A stretch of DNA of 64,000 nt from CAVYBY01 sp963766935. GTDB lineage: Bacteria; Actinomycetota; UBA4738; HRBIN12. Location: contig CAVYBY010000003.1 of assembly GCA_963766935.1 (NCBI GenBank), positions 310,001-374,000 of the forward strand. Direction: 5' to 3'. The notes below the pieces were generated by a model that worked only from the letters and a program-made list of their open reading frames with translations, did not search any database and was not told the DNA's origin. This document shows, piece by piece, positions 1 to 7,914 of the stretch (position 1 is the first letter of the stretch; each line of letters opens with the position of its first letter). A program made the position numbers and the translations under genes.

Positions 1-821
1 ACCGGGCCGAAGGACTGGCCCTGGAGCCCGTCGACGACGAGCACCTCGCTCGGCTCGCCCGCGCCGCCGGCAGCCGGCGGGAACGCCGCCTCGAACGGGC
101 GGCCGACGATCAGGTCCACGAGCTCCGCCTCCGTGACCGTTCCGGCATCGAAGGTGCCCTGGCTCCTGCCGTCGCGGAGGACCGTGATGCGGTCGGCGAT
201 CTCGAGGACCTCGGGCAGGCGGTGGCTGACGTAGACGACGCCGACGCCGCGATCGCGGCAGGACGCGATGGCGCGGTGCAGCGACTCGACCTCGTGCGGC
301 CCGAGCGCCGTGGTCGGCTCGTCGAGCAGCAGGACGGCGGGGTCGGAGACGAGTGCCTTCGCCACCTCGAACAGCTGGCGGTCGGCAAGCGTCAGGAACC
401 CGGCCGGCGCGTCGGGAAAGAGCTCGAGGTCCAAGTCGAACTCCCCCAGGACTCGCCGTGCCCACTTCTTGCGGCGCCAGAACGGCGGCCGCGCTTCCGG
501 CGGCGTCGACAGGTACAGATTGTTCTTGACCGGCTGGGCCAGGATCAGCGATGTGTCCTGATAGGCCATCGCGAGGCCCAGCTTCCGAGCCTCCGCCGGG
601 GAATCGCGACGGAGGGGCCGGCCCCCGATCCGGACCGTGCCCAGATCGGGGTCCACGAACCCGCTTGCGACCCCGAGGAGGGTCGACTTACCCGAGCCGT
701 TCTCGCCGACGAGCGCGTGGATCTCACCGGCGCGGCAGTCGAAGCTGACGTCGGTCAGCGCTCGAACCGCCCCGAACTGCCGGGAGACCCCACGCAGCTC
801 CAAGACCGGCTCGTCGCTCAC
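1..821 (-). CDS. Sugar-type ABC importer ATPase (RbsA/MglA-like), 3' end cut by window edge
   Basis: About 273 N-terminal residues of an ATPase that in this family is near 500 residues with two nucleotide-binding domains; the second is just starting at the window edge. It would energise uptake through the permease and lipoprotein encoded upstream. Visible motifs are Walker A (GENGSGKST, about residues 37-45), a Q-loop region (AYQDTS), Walker B (LLLDEPT) and the H-loop (YVSHRLPEV). The signature loop reads LADRQ instead of the usual LSxGQ, a degenerate form. The GTG start was chosen because a GAGGAGGG ribosome site lies a few bases upstream and it directly follows the binding-protein gene. Fourth gene of the amidohydrolase-permease-binding protein-ATPase operon. 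Family assignment is firm; the substrate is unknown. Confidence 0.85.
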   Translation of the reverse strand, partial: MSDEPVLELRGVSRQFGAVRALTDVSFDCRAGEIHALVGENGSGKSTLLGVASGFVDPDLGTVRIGGRPLRRDSPAEARKLGLAMAYQDTSLILAQPVKNNLYLSTPPEARPPFWRRKKWARRVLGEFDLDLELFPDAPAGFLTLADRQLFEVAKALVSDPAVLLLDEPTTALGPHEVESLHRAIASCRDRGVGVVYVSHRLPEVLEIADRITVLRDGRSQGTFDAGTVTEAELVDLIVGRPFEAAFPPAAGGAGEPSEVLVVDGLQGQSFGP

Positions 822-849
822 CAACCCTCCTCGGGGATCGACATGGTCC

Positions 850-2130
850 CTACGAGAACGCCATCTGGCCGAGGACGCTATCGGGGACGAGCGAGGTGCC
901 GGAGACGTCCGGAGCCACGCGGTCGTCGTGGCAGTCCGCCGCCGTGACCTGCCGCATGACGTGCGGCACGACGATCTCCGGCGGAATCTCCGCACCCTTC
1001 AACTGCAACATCGAGGCCGTGACGGCGACCCGTGACTGGAAGTTGCCTCCGGCCGTGTACCAGATGTTGAAGTTCGGGTCGTTCATGTCCCTCCACGTGC
1101 AGAACAGCGTCTGCTCGTCGGTGCGCAGGGCAACCGTGAGCTTGTCCAGCTTGACGCCGAGGTCGTCGTAGGCCTGCAACGCCGTGTTGAGCCCGTCGGC
1201 GTACTCGTAGGCGTACCCCTTGATGTTCGGGTTGGTCGAAAGCCACCCGCTCACCGTCTGCAGCGCCACGTCGTTCGACCAGTACGTGTCGGCCGGGCCG
1301 AGCGTCTTGATCGAACTGTTCAGACTCTGCTCGTAGCACCTCTGCCAACCGGCGGAGAGGGCGTTTCCGGGCGTGCCGCCCATCAGCCCGACCGTGCCGG
1401 ATCCGACGCCGTCGTTGATCACCTGGGCGAAGCTCTTGCCGAGCGCGCAGAGGTCCTCCCCGACGACGGTCAAGTAGTCCGTGCCCGGGACGAGCGCCCC
1501 TTCCTGGCCCGGAAGGCCCACCCAGCCGGCGGAGTACGTGCTGTACGGAATGCCGGCCGCCTTGGCGTCGAGGATGGCGCTGGCGATGTTCGTGCCCTGG
1601 TCGGGATAGCCGATGATGAAGGAGACGCCCGCCTGGATCAGGAACTCGATGTCACCGGCCGCCACGGCCGGGTCGGTGTTCCACTGGGCGTCACGGAACA
1701 TCATCTTGCCGATCTCCGGATAGCTGAGCGCTTGCAGGATCGCCTCCATGCGCGTCACCTTGCGCCAGACGTTCAGCCCACCGCCGTCGGCATAGCCCAT
1801 GACGATGTCGCCGCCGGTGCCCGTGTCGCACTCCGTCGCGTTCCAGCACTCGAGCGCCTTGTCGATGGTCGCCTGGTCCGGACTCTGGTTCGCGCGGGCG
1901 ATCGCCGCCAAGACGATGTCCGGCACGTTGTCCACCGTCCCCATGGCCTTCTCGACCAGCGCCGGGTCCGCGTCGGTGCTCTCGCCGAACTCCGACAGGG
2001 CTCCGCCCCCGGTGCTCGCGCTCTCGCTCCCGCCGCCGGCCGGGCTCGGGCTCTCCTTGCCACCATTGCTACACGCCGCGATCACCAATCCGAGCGCGAC
2101 GAGAACGCCGACGATCCTGATCCGTTGCAT
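850..2130 (-). CDS. Substrate-binding lipoprotein of RbsABC-like importer
   Basis: A 426-residue extracytoplasmic solute-binding protein of the periplasmic-binding-protein-4 (sugar/autoinducer) type. The N-terminus is a lipoprotein signal: a short basic start, a hydrophobic stretch and the lipobox VIAACS, which puts the lipid-anchored cysteine at residue 20, followed by a Gly/Ser/Pro-rich linker. It should capture the ligand outside the membrane and pass it to the neighbouring permease. It lies between the permease and ATPase genes with short gaps, so one operon is likely. It is longer than classical RbsB (about 300 residues). Its ligand cannot be told from sequence, but an amidohydrolase heads the same operon, which suggests a nitrogenous small molecule such as a purine-, pyrimidine- or creatinine-like compound (inference). 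Confidence 0.85.
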   Translation of the reverse strand: MQRIRIVGVLVALGLVIAACSNGGKESPSPAGGGSESASTGGGALSEFGESTDADPALVEKAMGTVDNVPDIVLAAIARANQSPDQATIDKALECWNATECDTGTGGDIVMGYADGGGLNVWRKVTRMEAILQALSYPEIGKMMFRDAQWNTDPAVAAGDIEFLIQAGVSFIIGYPDQGTNIASAILDAKAAGIPYSTYSAGWVGLPGQEGALVPGTDYLTVVGEDLCALGKSFAQVINDGVGSGTVGLMGGTPGNALSAGWQRCYEQSLNSSIKTLGPADTYWSNDVALQTVSGWLSTNPNIKGYAYEYADGLNTALQAYDDLGVKLDKLTVALRTDEQTLFCTWRDMNDPNFNIWYTAGGNFQSRVAVTASMLQLKGAEIPPEIVVPHVMRQVTAADCHDDRVAPDVSGTSLVPDSVLGQMAFS

Positions 2131-2201
2131 GTTGCTCCTCCCTCCCGGGCCACGAGCGTGTGTGGTGCGATCTCCTTCGATGTTCAGATGTGCCTCCTCT
2201 C

Positions 2202-3257
2202 TCAGGCCGTTCCGCCGCCGGAACGGCCGACCATCCCTGACGTCTCCATGACGCTCGGTCGTTTTCGCTCTCGAAGCAGCTGCTCCACACCCCGGATGAT
2301 CCGGTCACCCGAAACCAGCATGCCCCCGATGATGACGAGGCCGAACACGACGAATTGGAGCGCCGTCGGGAGCCCCATGACCCGCATCATCTGGTTGAGC
2401 CCCGCAAGGAAGATCGCCGCAGCCCAGGTCGAAAGCGGGCTGGCGAGACCTCCGGTGAGCGACGCGCCGCCGATCACGACGGCGGCGATCGGCCCCAGCA
2501 GGTACGGAGCTCCGATCGTGATGCTCGTTGTACGCAGGTGCGACACAAGCAGGATGCCGGCCACCCCGTAGAGCACCGCGCCGACGACGTAGGCCGATAC
2601 CTGGTTCAGGTTGACCCGGAGGCCGGCGATCCGGGACGCGATGGGGTTGGCCCCGACGACCTGGAACCGCCGGCCTTGCGTCGTGAACCGGAAGACGACG
2701 ATGAGTACCAGGGTGATGGCCACCCCGAGCCAGAAGATCCGCGTCACGCCGAGGAGCCGAGAAGAGCTCCATGCGGCCAGGCGGTCCGGCACGGGGGTCT
2801 GGATCGCCCGCTGGGAGTAGTAACGAAAGGCGATGCCGCTGACGATCTGGCCCACGGCGAGCGTGACGATGAGGGCGTTGAGCCCGAGCCCGGCGATCAG
2901 GATCCCGTTCACGACGCCGACCAGCGCGACCAACAGCAGCGCCGTGCCGATCGCCGCCCACACGCGCTCGTCGGACCCGTGTGCCACGCCGACCGTGACG
3001 ACGGCGGCGAGGGTCAGCGACCCGGGGACGCTGAGGTCGATGCCCCCGGTCATGACCACCAGCATCTGGCCGAGCGAGGCGATAGCCAGGAACGTGCCGA
3101 ACGGCGCGATCGAGCGCAGGGCCGGCCCGCGAAGGGTCGCCGGCGCCCAGATCGCGGCGACGGCGACGAGCAGCAGGATCGCGATGTACACGGGCAGGTA
3201 TCGCGACGCGACCACGAACGACGTGAGGGCCGACGACGGCTTACGGGGGGCGCTCAA
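2202..3257 (-). CDS. ABC importer permease (RbsC/BPD_transp_2 family)
   Basis: A 351-residue, strongly hydrophobic protein with about eight to ten predicted membrane helices, the size and pattern of RbsC-type permeases. The conserved segment around TGGIDLSVPG (residues 70-80) is characteristic of this family. It forms the transmembrane channel served by the adjacent lipoprotein and ATPase. Its start overlaps the amidohydrolase stop by four bases (ATGA), so the two are translationally coupled, which ties import to the first catabolic enzyme. The basic C-terminal tail is cytoplasmic by the usual topology. The transported compound is unknown. Confidence 0.88.
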   Translation of the reverse strand: MSAPRKPSSALTSFVVASRYLPVYIAILLLVAVAAIWAPATLRGPALRSIAPFGTFLAIASLGQMLVVMTGGIDLSVPGSLTLAAVVTVGVAHGSDERVWAAIGTALLLVALVGVVNGILIAGLGLNALIVTLAVGQIVSGIAFRYYSQRAIQTPVPDRLAAWSSSRLLGVTRIFWLGVAITLVLIVVFRFTTQGRRFQVVGANPIASRIAGLRVNLNQVSAYVVGAVLYGVAGILLVSHLRTTSITIGAPYLLGPIAAVVIGGASLTGGLASPLSTWAAAIFLAGLNQMMRVMGLPTALQFVVFGLVIIGGMLVSGDRIIRGVEQLLRERKRPSVMETSGMVGRSGGGTA

Positions 3258-4624
3258 CGGCCACCACCGGATGCGGCCGACGAACCCGAGACCGCCCCGA
3301 CCCGTTGCCGGGCGGTGGCCGCCAGCGTTCTCGCACGCTGCACGTCGGCCTCCAGGACGCCGTCGCGCATCAGGACGCGCCCGCCTGCGAACACCCAGTC
3401 GACATTGGACGTGTCCATGCCCCAGACGACCGCACCGATCGGGTCGTTGACCGGGTAGATGTTGGGGCGATCGGTCCGCAGCATGATGACGTCCGCCTGC
3501 ATACCCGGCTGGAGCGAGCCGGTCACGCCGCCCAGTCCTGCAACCCGAGCTCCCTCGGCGGTGGCGTAGCGGATGACGTCCCTCGTGCTCAAAAGCCGAG
3601 GAACGCCCCCCTTTCCGGCCAGCTTGAGGGAGAAGACCGTCGCGTGCTGCAACGAGATCGCCGCCCGCATCTGGGCGAACAGGTCACCCGGAGTCAGCCG
3701 TTCGTCGTCGACTCCCAGTCCCGGCCGGATGTCGCGATCGATGAGCTGCTGCATCGCAGGCGATCCGAGGCCGCGCGCCATCCCGCTCGAGGGCGTCAGC
3801 GAGATCGCGGCTCCGGAGGCCGCGACGGCGTCGAGATCGGCGTCGTCGAGATTGGAGCAATGCACGATCGTGACGTCCGGGCCCAGAAGCCCCCGTCCGG
3901 CCATGCCGGAGACCGTGCCGGGCACCGCCGTCGCCGAGCCGGCGTGGACGTGGATGCGCGAGCCGAACTCCCTGGCCAGCGCGGAGTCGGCGGCGACCAG
4001 GTCGAGATCTCTCGATCCGGGCTCCGCCGCTCCGAAGGCGATGGTGGTCGACGGTCCGGCCCCGGCGGCAAGCCGGGCGAGGCGATCGCCGGCCGCGGGC
4101 CCCGCGTCCCCCTCACCGCGGGTATCACGGCGGGCGGCATGGACGAAAACGGTGCGCAGCCCGGCGTCGGCGTGGGCCTGAAGCGCGGCGTCCGCGGAAC
4201 CGTCCTCGAGCGGGCCGTCGCACCAGTCGACGACCGTGGTGATCCCCGCCTCCACGGCGCCCAGCAAGCTGATCAGGGTTGCGCCGTAGACGTCATCGGG
4301 CCGATAGTCGTAACCGGCCGCCGCCCCCCGCATCGAGACCTCACCGGCCACGACGGACTCACCGGAATTCCGAAACAACGATTCGCATGCGTGGCGATGC
4401 GTGTCGACGAAGCCGGGCATGACGATCGTGTCGGTCGCGTCGACCGGCTCTGCGTCCCGGGCGTAGAGCCCCGAACCCACCTCGGCCACCCTGTCGTCGT
4501 CGATGAGGACGTCGGCTTGGGTGAAGTTGGGGGTCTTCTCCCCCAGAGTGAGGACACAGCCACCGCGAAGGAGGAACTTCGTCGCCCTCGCCCTTCCCTT
4601 CCCGTTGACCCCGATCACTGTCAC
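3254..4624 (-). CDS. Metal-dependent amidohydrolase / deaminase (AtzB/SsnA/cytosine-deaminase type)
   Basis: A 456-residue amidohydrolase-superfamily enzyme. The metal set looks complete: HRH after GFVDT (about residue 77), a histidine in IHVHAG, a histidine in VHCSNL and an aspartate in GLGVDDE. The C-terminal part carries the usual composite beta-domain (PGMQADVIMLRTDRPN). This layout matches 8-oxoguanine deaminase, hydroxyatrazine ethylaminohydrolase and cytosine or guanine deaminases; the exact substrate is not readable. It is the first gene of the importer operon, with ATGA overlap to the permease, so it probably acts on the imported compound in the cytoplasm by removing an amine or opening a ring. 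A minus-strand TAGTGT -10-like element lies about 30 bases upstream. Confidence 0.82.
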   Translation of the reverse strand: MTVIGVNGKGRARATKFLLRGGCVLTLGEKTPNFTQADVLIDDDRVAEVGSGLYARDAEPVDATDTIVMPGFVDTHRHACESLFRNSGESVVAGEVSMRGAAAGYDYRPDDVYGATLISLLGAVEAGITTVVDWCDGPLEDGSADAALQAHADAGLRTVFVHAARRDTRGEGDAGPAAGDRLARLAAGAGPSTTIAFGAAEPGSRDLDLVAADSALAREFGSRIHVHAGSATAVPGTVSGMAGRGLLGPDVTIVHCSNLDDADLDAVAASGAAISLTPSSGMARGLGSPAMQQLIDRDIRPGLGVDDERLTPGDLFAQMRAAISLQHATVFSLKLAGKGGVPRLLSTRDVIRYATAEGARVAGLGGVTGSLQPGMQADVIMLRTDRPNIYPVNDPIGAVVWGMDTSNVDWVFAGGRVLMRDGVLEADVQRARTLAATARQRVGAVSGSSAASGGGR

Positions 4625-4808
4625 TGTTGGACCCGTGCCCCTTACCGTTTGGCGACACTACACATCTTGGACCGGCTCCGCCAGGTAACTTGCCGACCTA
4701 TCGCCGTTGGGCGCATGCGCTAGGGTCCAGGAGCCGCGCTCAGCGGTGCTGCACACTTGCGGTGGTTCATCGGGAGGATCCATTGGAGCATCGGGGCCGG
4801 AGAGGCTG
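4625..4808. promoter_or_regulatory. Divergent intergenic region between amidohydrolase and hydroxy-acid dehydrogenase
   Basis: This gap separates divergently transcribed genes. On the minus strand, TAGTGT (4660-4655) is a possible -10 for the importer operon. On the plus strand, TAGGGT (about 4721-4726) is a possible -10 for the dehydrogenase, leaving a leader of roughly 75 bases. The ribosome site GGAGAGG sits directly before the plus-strand ATG. No clear operator palindrome was found. Both promoter calls rest on hexamer resemblance only. Confidence 0.3.
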
Positions 4809-5828
4809 ATGCAGCGAATCGTCGCGGTGCAGGACTACGAGCCGATCGCCCGCGAGCGCTTGCCGCGCGAGGTGTACGACTTCGTGGCCGGCGGGGCGGG
4901 CGACGAGTGGACGCTGCGGGAGAACGAGCGTGCGTTCGAGCGTTGGACGCTGCGACCACGCGTCCTCGGCGGCGTGTCCCCAGATCCATCGACGGCGATC
5001 CTCGGCACGCCGATGTCGATGCCGATCATGGTTGCGCCGTGGGGCTACCAACGGCTTCTCCATCCCGAGGGTGAGGTGGCGACGGCCCGTGCGGCGGCCC
5101 GTGCCGGGACGGTCATGGCGGCGGCGACCTCGTCCGAGGGGATCCTGGAGGCGATCGCGGCAGCATCGGACGCTCCCAAATGGTGGCAGCTCTACCTCTT
5201 CGCGGACCGGGACTTCACGACCGCGATGCTGCGCCGGGTCGCAGAGGCCGGCTACGCGGCGCTGCTGTTCACGGTCGACCTTCCGGTGCTCGGAACCCGG
5301 TACCGCGACCTTCGAAACGCGTTCAAGATGCCCCCCGAACTCCTCCCGTCGGGCGGGCCCTACGACGCGACGATCACCTGGGACGACCTCGCATGGATCC
5401 GCGAGCGGTCCGGCCTGCCCATCCTGGTGAAGGGCATCCTCACGGCCGCCGATGCACGGCTCGCCATCGAGGCCGGTGCGGACGGCATCGTCGTGTCCAA
5501 CCACGGCGGGCGCCAGCTCGACGGCGGCCCGGCCGGCATCGAGGCGCTCACCGAGGTCGCGGAGGCGGTGGCCGGACGCGTTCCCGTGCTGGTCGACGGC
5601 GGGGTGCGCCGTGGAACCGACGTCTTCAAGGCGATCGCCTTGGGTGCGGCCGCCGTGCTCGTGGGCCGTCCCGCGGCGTGGGGTCTTGCCGTCGACGGGG
5701 AAGACGGCGTCTGCCGAGTTCTCGAGATCCTCCGCGAGGAGCTGCGAACGGCCATGAAGCTGGCCGGGTGCGGCGCGATCTCCGACATCACCCCGGATCT
5801 GGTGCGGCGCCGACGAGACCCGGGCTGA
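4809..5828 (+). CDS. FMN-dependent alpha-hydroxy-acid dehydrogenase/oxidase
   Basis: A 339-residue TIM-barrel flavoenzyme of the lactate dehydrogenase (LldD)/glycolate oxidase family, which oxidises a 2-hydroxy acid to the 2-oxo acid. Family marks are visible in order: the N-terminal YDFVAGGAGDEWTLREN block, the FMN-contact WWQLYLF, the lysine in LVKGIL and the active-site SNHGGRQLDGG with the catalytic His and substrate-binding Arg, then LVDGGVRRGTDV for the flavin phosphate. The ATG before QRIVAVQDYE was chosen because GGAGAGG precedes it and it matches the family N-terminus; an upstream in-frame start would add an unconserved tail. It converges on the XRE-cupin gene with one base between stop codons. 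It could feed a 2-oxo acid to the E1 enzyme of the downstream operon (inference). Confidence 0.88.
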   Translation: MQRIVAVQDYEPIARERLPREVYDFVAGGAGDEWTLRENERAFERWTLRPRVLGGVSPDPSTAILGTPMSMPIMVAPWGYQRLLHPEGEVATARAAARAGTVMAAATSSEGILEAIAAASDAPKWWQLYLFADRDFTTAMLRRVAEAGYAALLFTVDLPVLGTRYRDLRNAFKMPPELLPSGGPYDATITWDDLAWIRERSGLPILVKGILTAADARLAIEAGADGIVVSNHGGRQLDGGPAGIEALTEVAEAVAGRVPVLVDGGVRRGTDVFKAIALGAAAVLVGRPAAWGLAVDGEDGVCRVLEILREELRTAMKLAGCGAISDITPDLVRRRRDPG

Positions 5829-5829
5829 A

Positions 5830-6462
5830 TCAGTCCCCGCGACCGACCACGAACCAGACGGCATCGACCGGCTCCTCGCCGAGGTTCCACAGGCGATGCG
5901 GTTGGGCGGAATCGAACGCGATCGAGTCCCCCGGTCCGAGCTCGTAGCGCTCGAAGCCGAGCTGGACGCCGAGGCGGCCCGAGAGCACGGTCCCGTACTC
6001 GCGGCCGTCATGGCGCATGAGGCGGTCCTCGGCCGCCGACGCCCCGCCGACGTCGTAGACGACGTGCAAGAAGTCGACGTTCTCGTGGCGATGGCTCGTG
6101 AGCCGCTCCCATCGGACACCCGAGTCGAGGTCGATCACGTGCCGCTCCTCCGCGCGAATGACCGGCCCCGGTTCGGTCTCGCCGTTGCCGGCCGCGGCCG
6201 GCGCCCCCGACGAAGACGGACTCGAGCCGTTCTCGTGGATCCGGAAGATGTCGTCGAGCGAGACGTCGAGCTCGGTGACGATCGCGTACAGGGTGCCGAC
6301 GGAGGGCTTCGACTGTCCGGACTCGACCTGCGAGATCAGGCTGGCCGAGACCCCGAGACGCCGCGCCAGCTCGCGCTGGCTGATCCCGGCCCGATGCCGC
6401 TCCTCCCGGAGCCGAACGCCGATGTCTCCAAGCTCGCCGGCCACAACCTCGCCCATCTTCAC
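5830..6462 (-). CDS. XRE-family regulator with C-terminal cupin
   Basis: A 210-residue transcription factor. Residues about 15-70 form a Cro/CI-type helix-turn-helix (LREERHRAGISQRELARRLG, then SASLISQVESG). Residues about 130-205 form a cupin barrel (YELGPGDSIAFDS, then PHRLWN), the usual effector-sensing half of this family, as in SutR/PuuR-like regulators. It is divergent from the seven-gene catabolic operon, with a 13-bp tandem repeat and promoters in the shared gap, so it probably controls that operon and itself. On its own strand TATCCT (6479-6474) lies 11 bases before the ATG, giving a very short or absent leader. The effector is unknown. Confidence 0.85.
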   Translation of the reverse strand: MKMGEVVAGELGDIGVRLREERHRAGISQRELARRLGVSASLISQVESGQSKPSVGTLYAIVTELDVSLDDIFRIHENGSSPSSSGAPAAAGNGETEPGPVIRAEERHVIDLDSGVRWERLTSHRHENVDFLHVVYDVGGASAAEDRLMRHDGREYGTVLSGRLGVQLGFERYELGPGDSIAFDSAQPHRLWNLGEEPVDAVWFVVGRGD

Positions 6463-6540
6463 GTCGAGCGCCAGGATACTCAGCGCAGTGAGGCTTTACA
6501 TCACACCGCGGGATCGAGCCGGCCGCGCCCAATCCCAGGC

Positions 6541-6566
6541 CGATCGCCTCGGCCGATCGCCTCGGC
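6541..6566. repeat. Tandem 13-bp repeat, candidate XRE-cupin operator
   Basis: CGATCGCCTCGGC occurs twice head to tail (6541-6553 and 6554-6566) in the gap between the XRE-cupin gene and the catabolic operon. It ends exactly where the -35-like TTGTGG of the operon promoter begins. The repeat is exact. Its role as an operator for the divergent regulator is inferred from position only. Confidence 0.45.
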
Positions 6567-6596
6567 TTGTGGAGCGGAGAGGTACCGGGGTATTCT
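6567..6596 (+). promoter_or_regulatory. Promoter of the catabolic operon
   Basis: TTGTGG (6567-6572), an 18-base spacer and TATTCT (6591-6596) form a sigma70-like promoter pointing at the M24 gene. The leader would be about 40 bases and contains the AGGGAGGG ribosome site. It abuts the tandem repeat, consistent with regulation there. Confidence 0.5.
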
Positions 6597-6641
6597 CCGC
6601 CGCACGTACAGTGCCACTGTTAGCGACGGCAGGGAGGGACG

Positions 6642-7898
6642 ATGATGGACGAATTCCCGGTCGCGACGACACCGGCGCCGGGGCTGCACGGCGTGGACTG
6701 GGAGAACCGGGTCGACTTCGACCGGCTCCGCGACTACCGGCTCGCACGCGTGAAGGAGGCGCTCGCCGCGTCCGATCTCGGCGCCGTGCTCCTGTTCGAG
6801 ACGAGCAACATCCGCTACGCGACCAGCACCCACATCGGCTACTGGGCCTTCAACAAAGGCGAGCGCTACGCCCTCGTCACCCGCACCGGCCGCCCCAGGA
6901 TCTGGGACTTCGGCTCGGCCGCCAAGGCCCACCGGCTCCAGCTCCCGCAGCTCTACGACACGCAGAACGCCGTGGGCGGCAACACCGGCCTGCAGGGCGC
7001 GATCGGGCCGGCCGTCGGGCTCCAGCGCCGGGCCGCGGAGGAGATCCGCTCGGTGCTGCAGGAGGAAGGCGTGGGGGACATGCCCCTCGGCGTCGATCTC
7101 GCCGAGACGACGGTGTTCCTGGAGCTCCAGCGGGCCGGCATCGACGTCCGTGACGGCCAGCAGACGATGATGAGCGCGCGCGAGGTCAAAAGCGCCGACG
7201 AGATCACGCTGCTCACGCAGGCCTGCGCCATGGTGGACGGCGTCTACCAGGACATCTTCGAGTTCCTCAAGCCCGGCGTCCGAGAAAGCGACGTCGTGGC
7301 CCTCGCGCACAAGCGGTTGTTCGAGATGGGCTCGGAGTTCGTCGAGGCGGTCAACTCCATCGCGGGCGAGCGCTGCAGCCCACACCCACACGTCTTCTCC
7401 GACCGGCTGATCCGGCCGGGCGATCAGGCGTACTTCGACATCATCCATGTCAACAACGGCTACCGGACCTGCTACTACCGGACGTTCGTCGTCGGGAGGG
7501 CCACCCAGGCCCAGCGGGACGCGTTCAAGCAATCGCGCGAGTGGATGGACGCGGCCATCGACGTCGTCAAGCCCGGCGCCAGCACCGACCAGATCGCCGC
7601 CGTGTGGCCGAAGGCCGAGGAGTTCGGTTTCTCCGACGAGATGGACGCGTTCGGGCTGCAGTTCGGCCACGGCGTCGGCGTCGGACTCCACGAGCGCCCG
7701 ATCATCAGCCGGTTGAACTCGTTCACGGAGCCGGTCGAGCTGAAGGAGGGCATGCTGTTCGCTCTCGAGACCTATTGCCCCGCCTCCGACGGGCGATCCG
7801 CCGCCAGGATCGAAGAGGAGGTCGTCGTTACGGCGGACGGACCGCGCATCATCACGCTCTTCCCGTGCGAGGAGCTGATGGTCGCCAACGAGTACTGA
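6642..7898 (+). CDS. M24-family (creatinase/aminopeptidase P fold) hydrolase with substituted metal ligand
   Basis: A 418-residue two-domain protein: an N-terminal creatinase-like domain (residues 1-180) and a C-terminal pita-bread domain. The family block normally reading DxGxxxxGYxxDxTRT appears as DIIHVNNGYRTCYYRT, so the second metal-ligand aspartate is a cysteine and the DxT becomes CYY. The later histidines (GHGVGVGLHE) and glutamates (ALETYCP, ARIEEEVVV) are kept. A true Xaa-Pro dipeptidase is therefore unlikely. M24 proteins without the full dinuclear site include creatinase and the DMSP lyase DddP, so a C-N or C-S bond hydrolase or lyase is plausible. It is the first gene of the operon, with a strong ribosome site (AGGGAGGG) just before the ATG. 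Confidence 0.85.
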   Translation: MMDEFPVATTPAPGLHGVDWENRVDFDRLRDYRLARVKEALAASDLGAVLLFETSNIRYATSTHIGYWAFNKGERYALVTRTGRPRIWDFGSAAKAHRLQLPQLYDTQNAVGGNTGLQGAIGPAVGLQRRAAEEIRSVLQEEGVGDMPLGVDLAETTVFLELQRAGIDVRDGQQTMMSAREVKSADEITLLTQACAMVDGVYQDIFEFLKPGVRESDVVALAHKRLFEMGSEFVEAVNSIAGERCSPHPHVFSDRLIRPGDQAYFDIIHVNNGYRTCYYRTFVVGRATQAQRDAFKQSREWMDAAIDVVKPGASTDQIAAVWPKAEEFGFSDEMDAFGLQFGHGVGVGLHERPIISRLNSFTEPVELKEGMLFALETYCPASDGRSAARIEEEVVVTADGPRIITLFPCEELMVANEY

Positions 7899-7914
7899 CC
7901 ATCAAGGGAGGCGC

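Noticed and set aside
2355..4723. Long plus-strand frames opposite the permease and amidohydrolase
   Set aside because: Composition is that of antisense shadow sequence, and the minus strand carries complete enzymes with their motifs.
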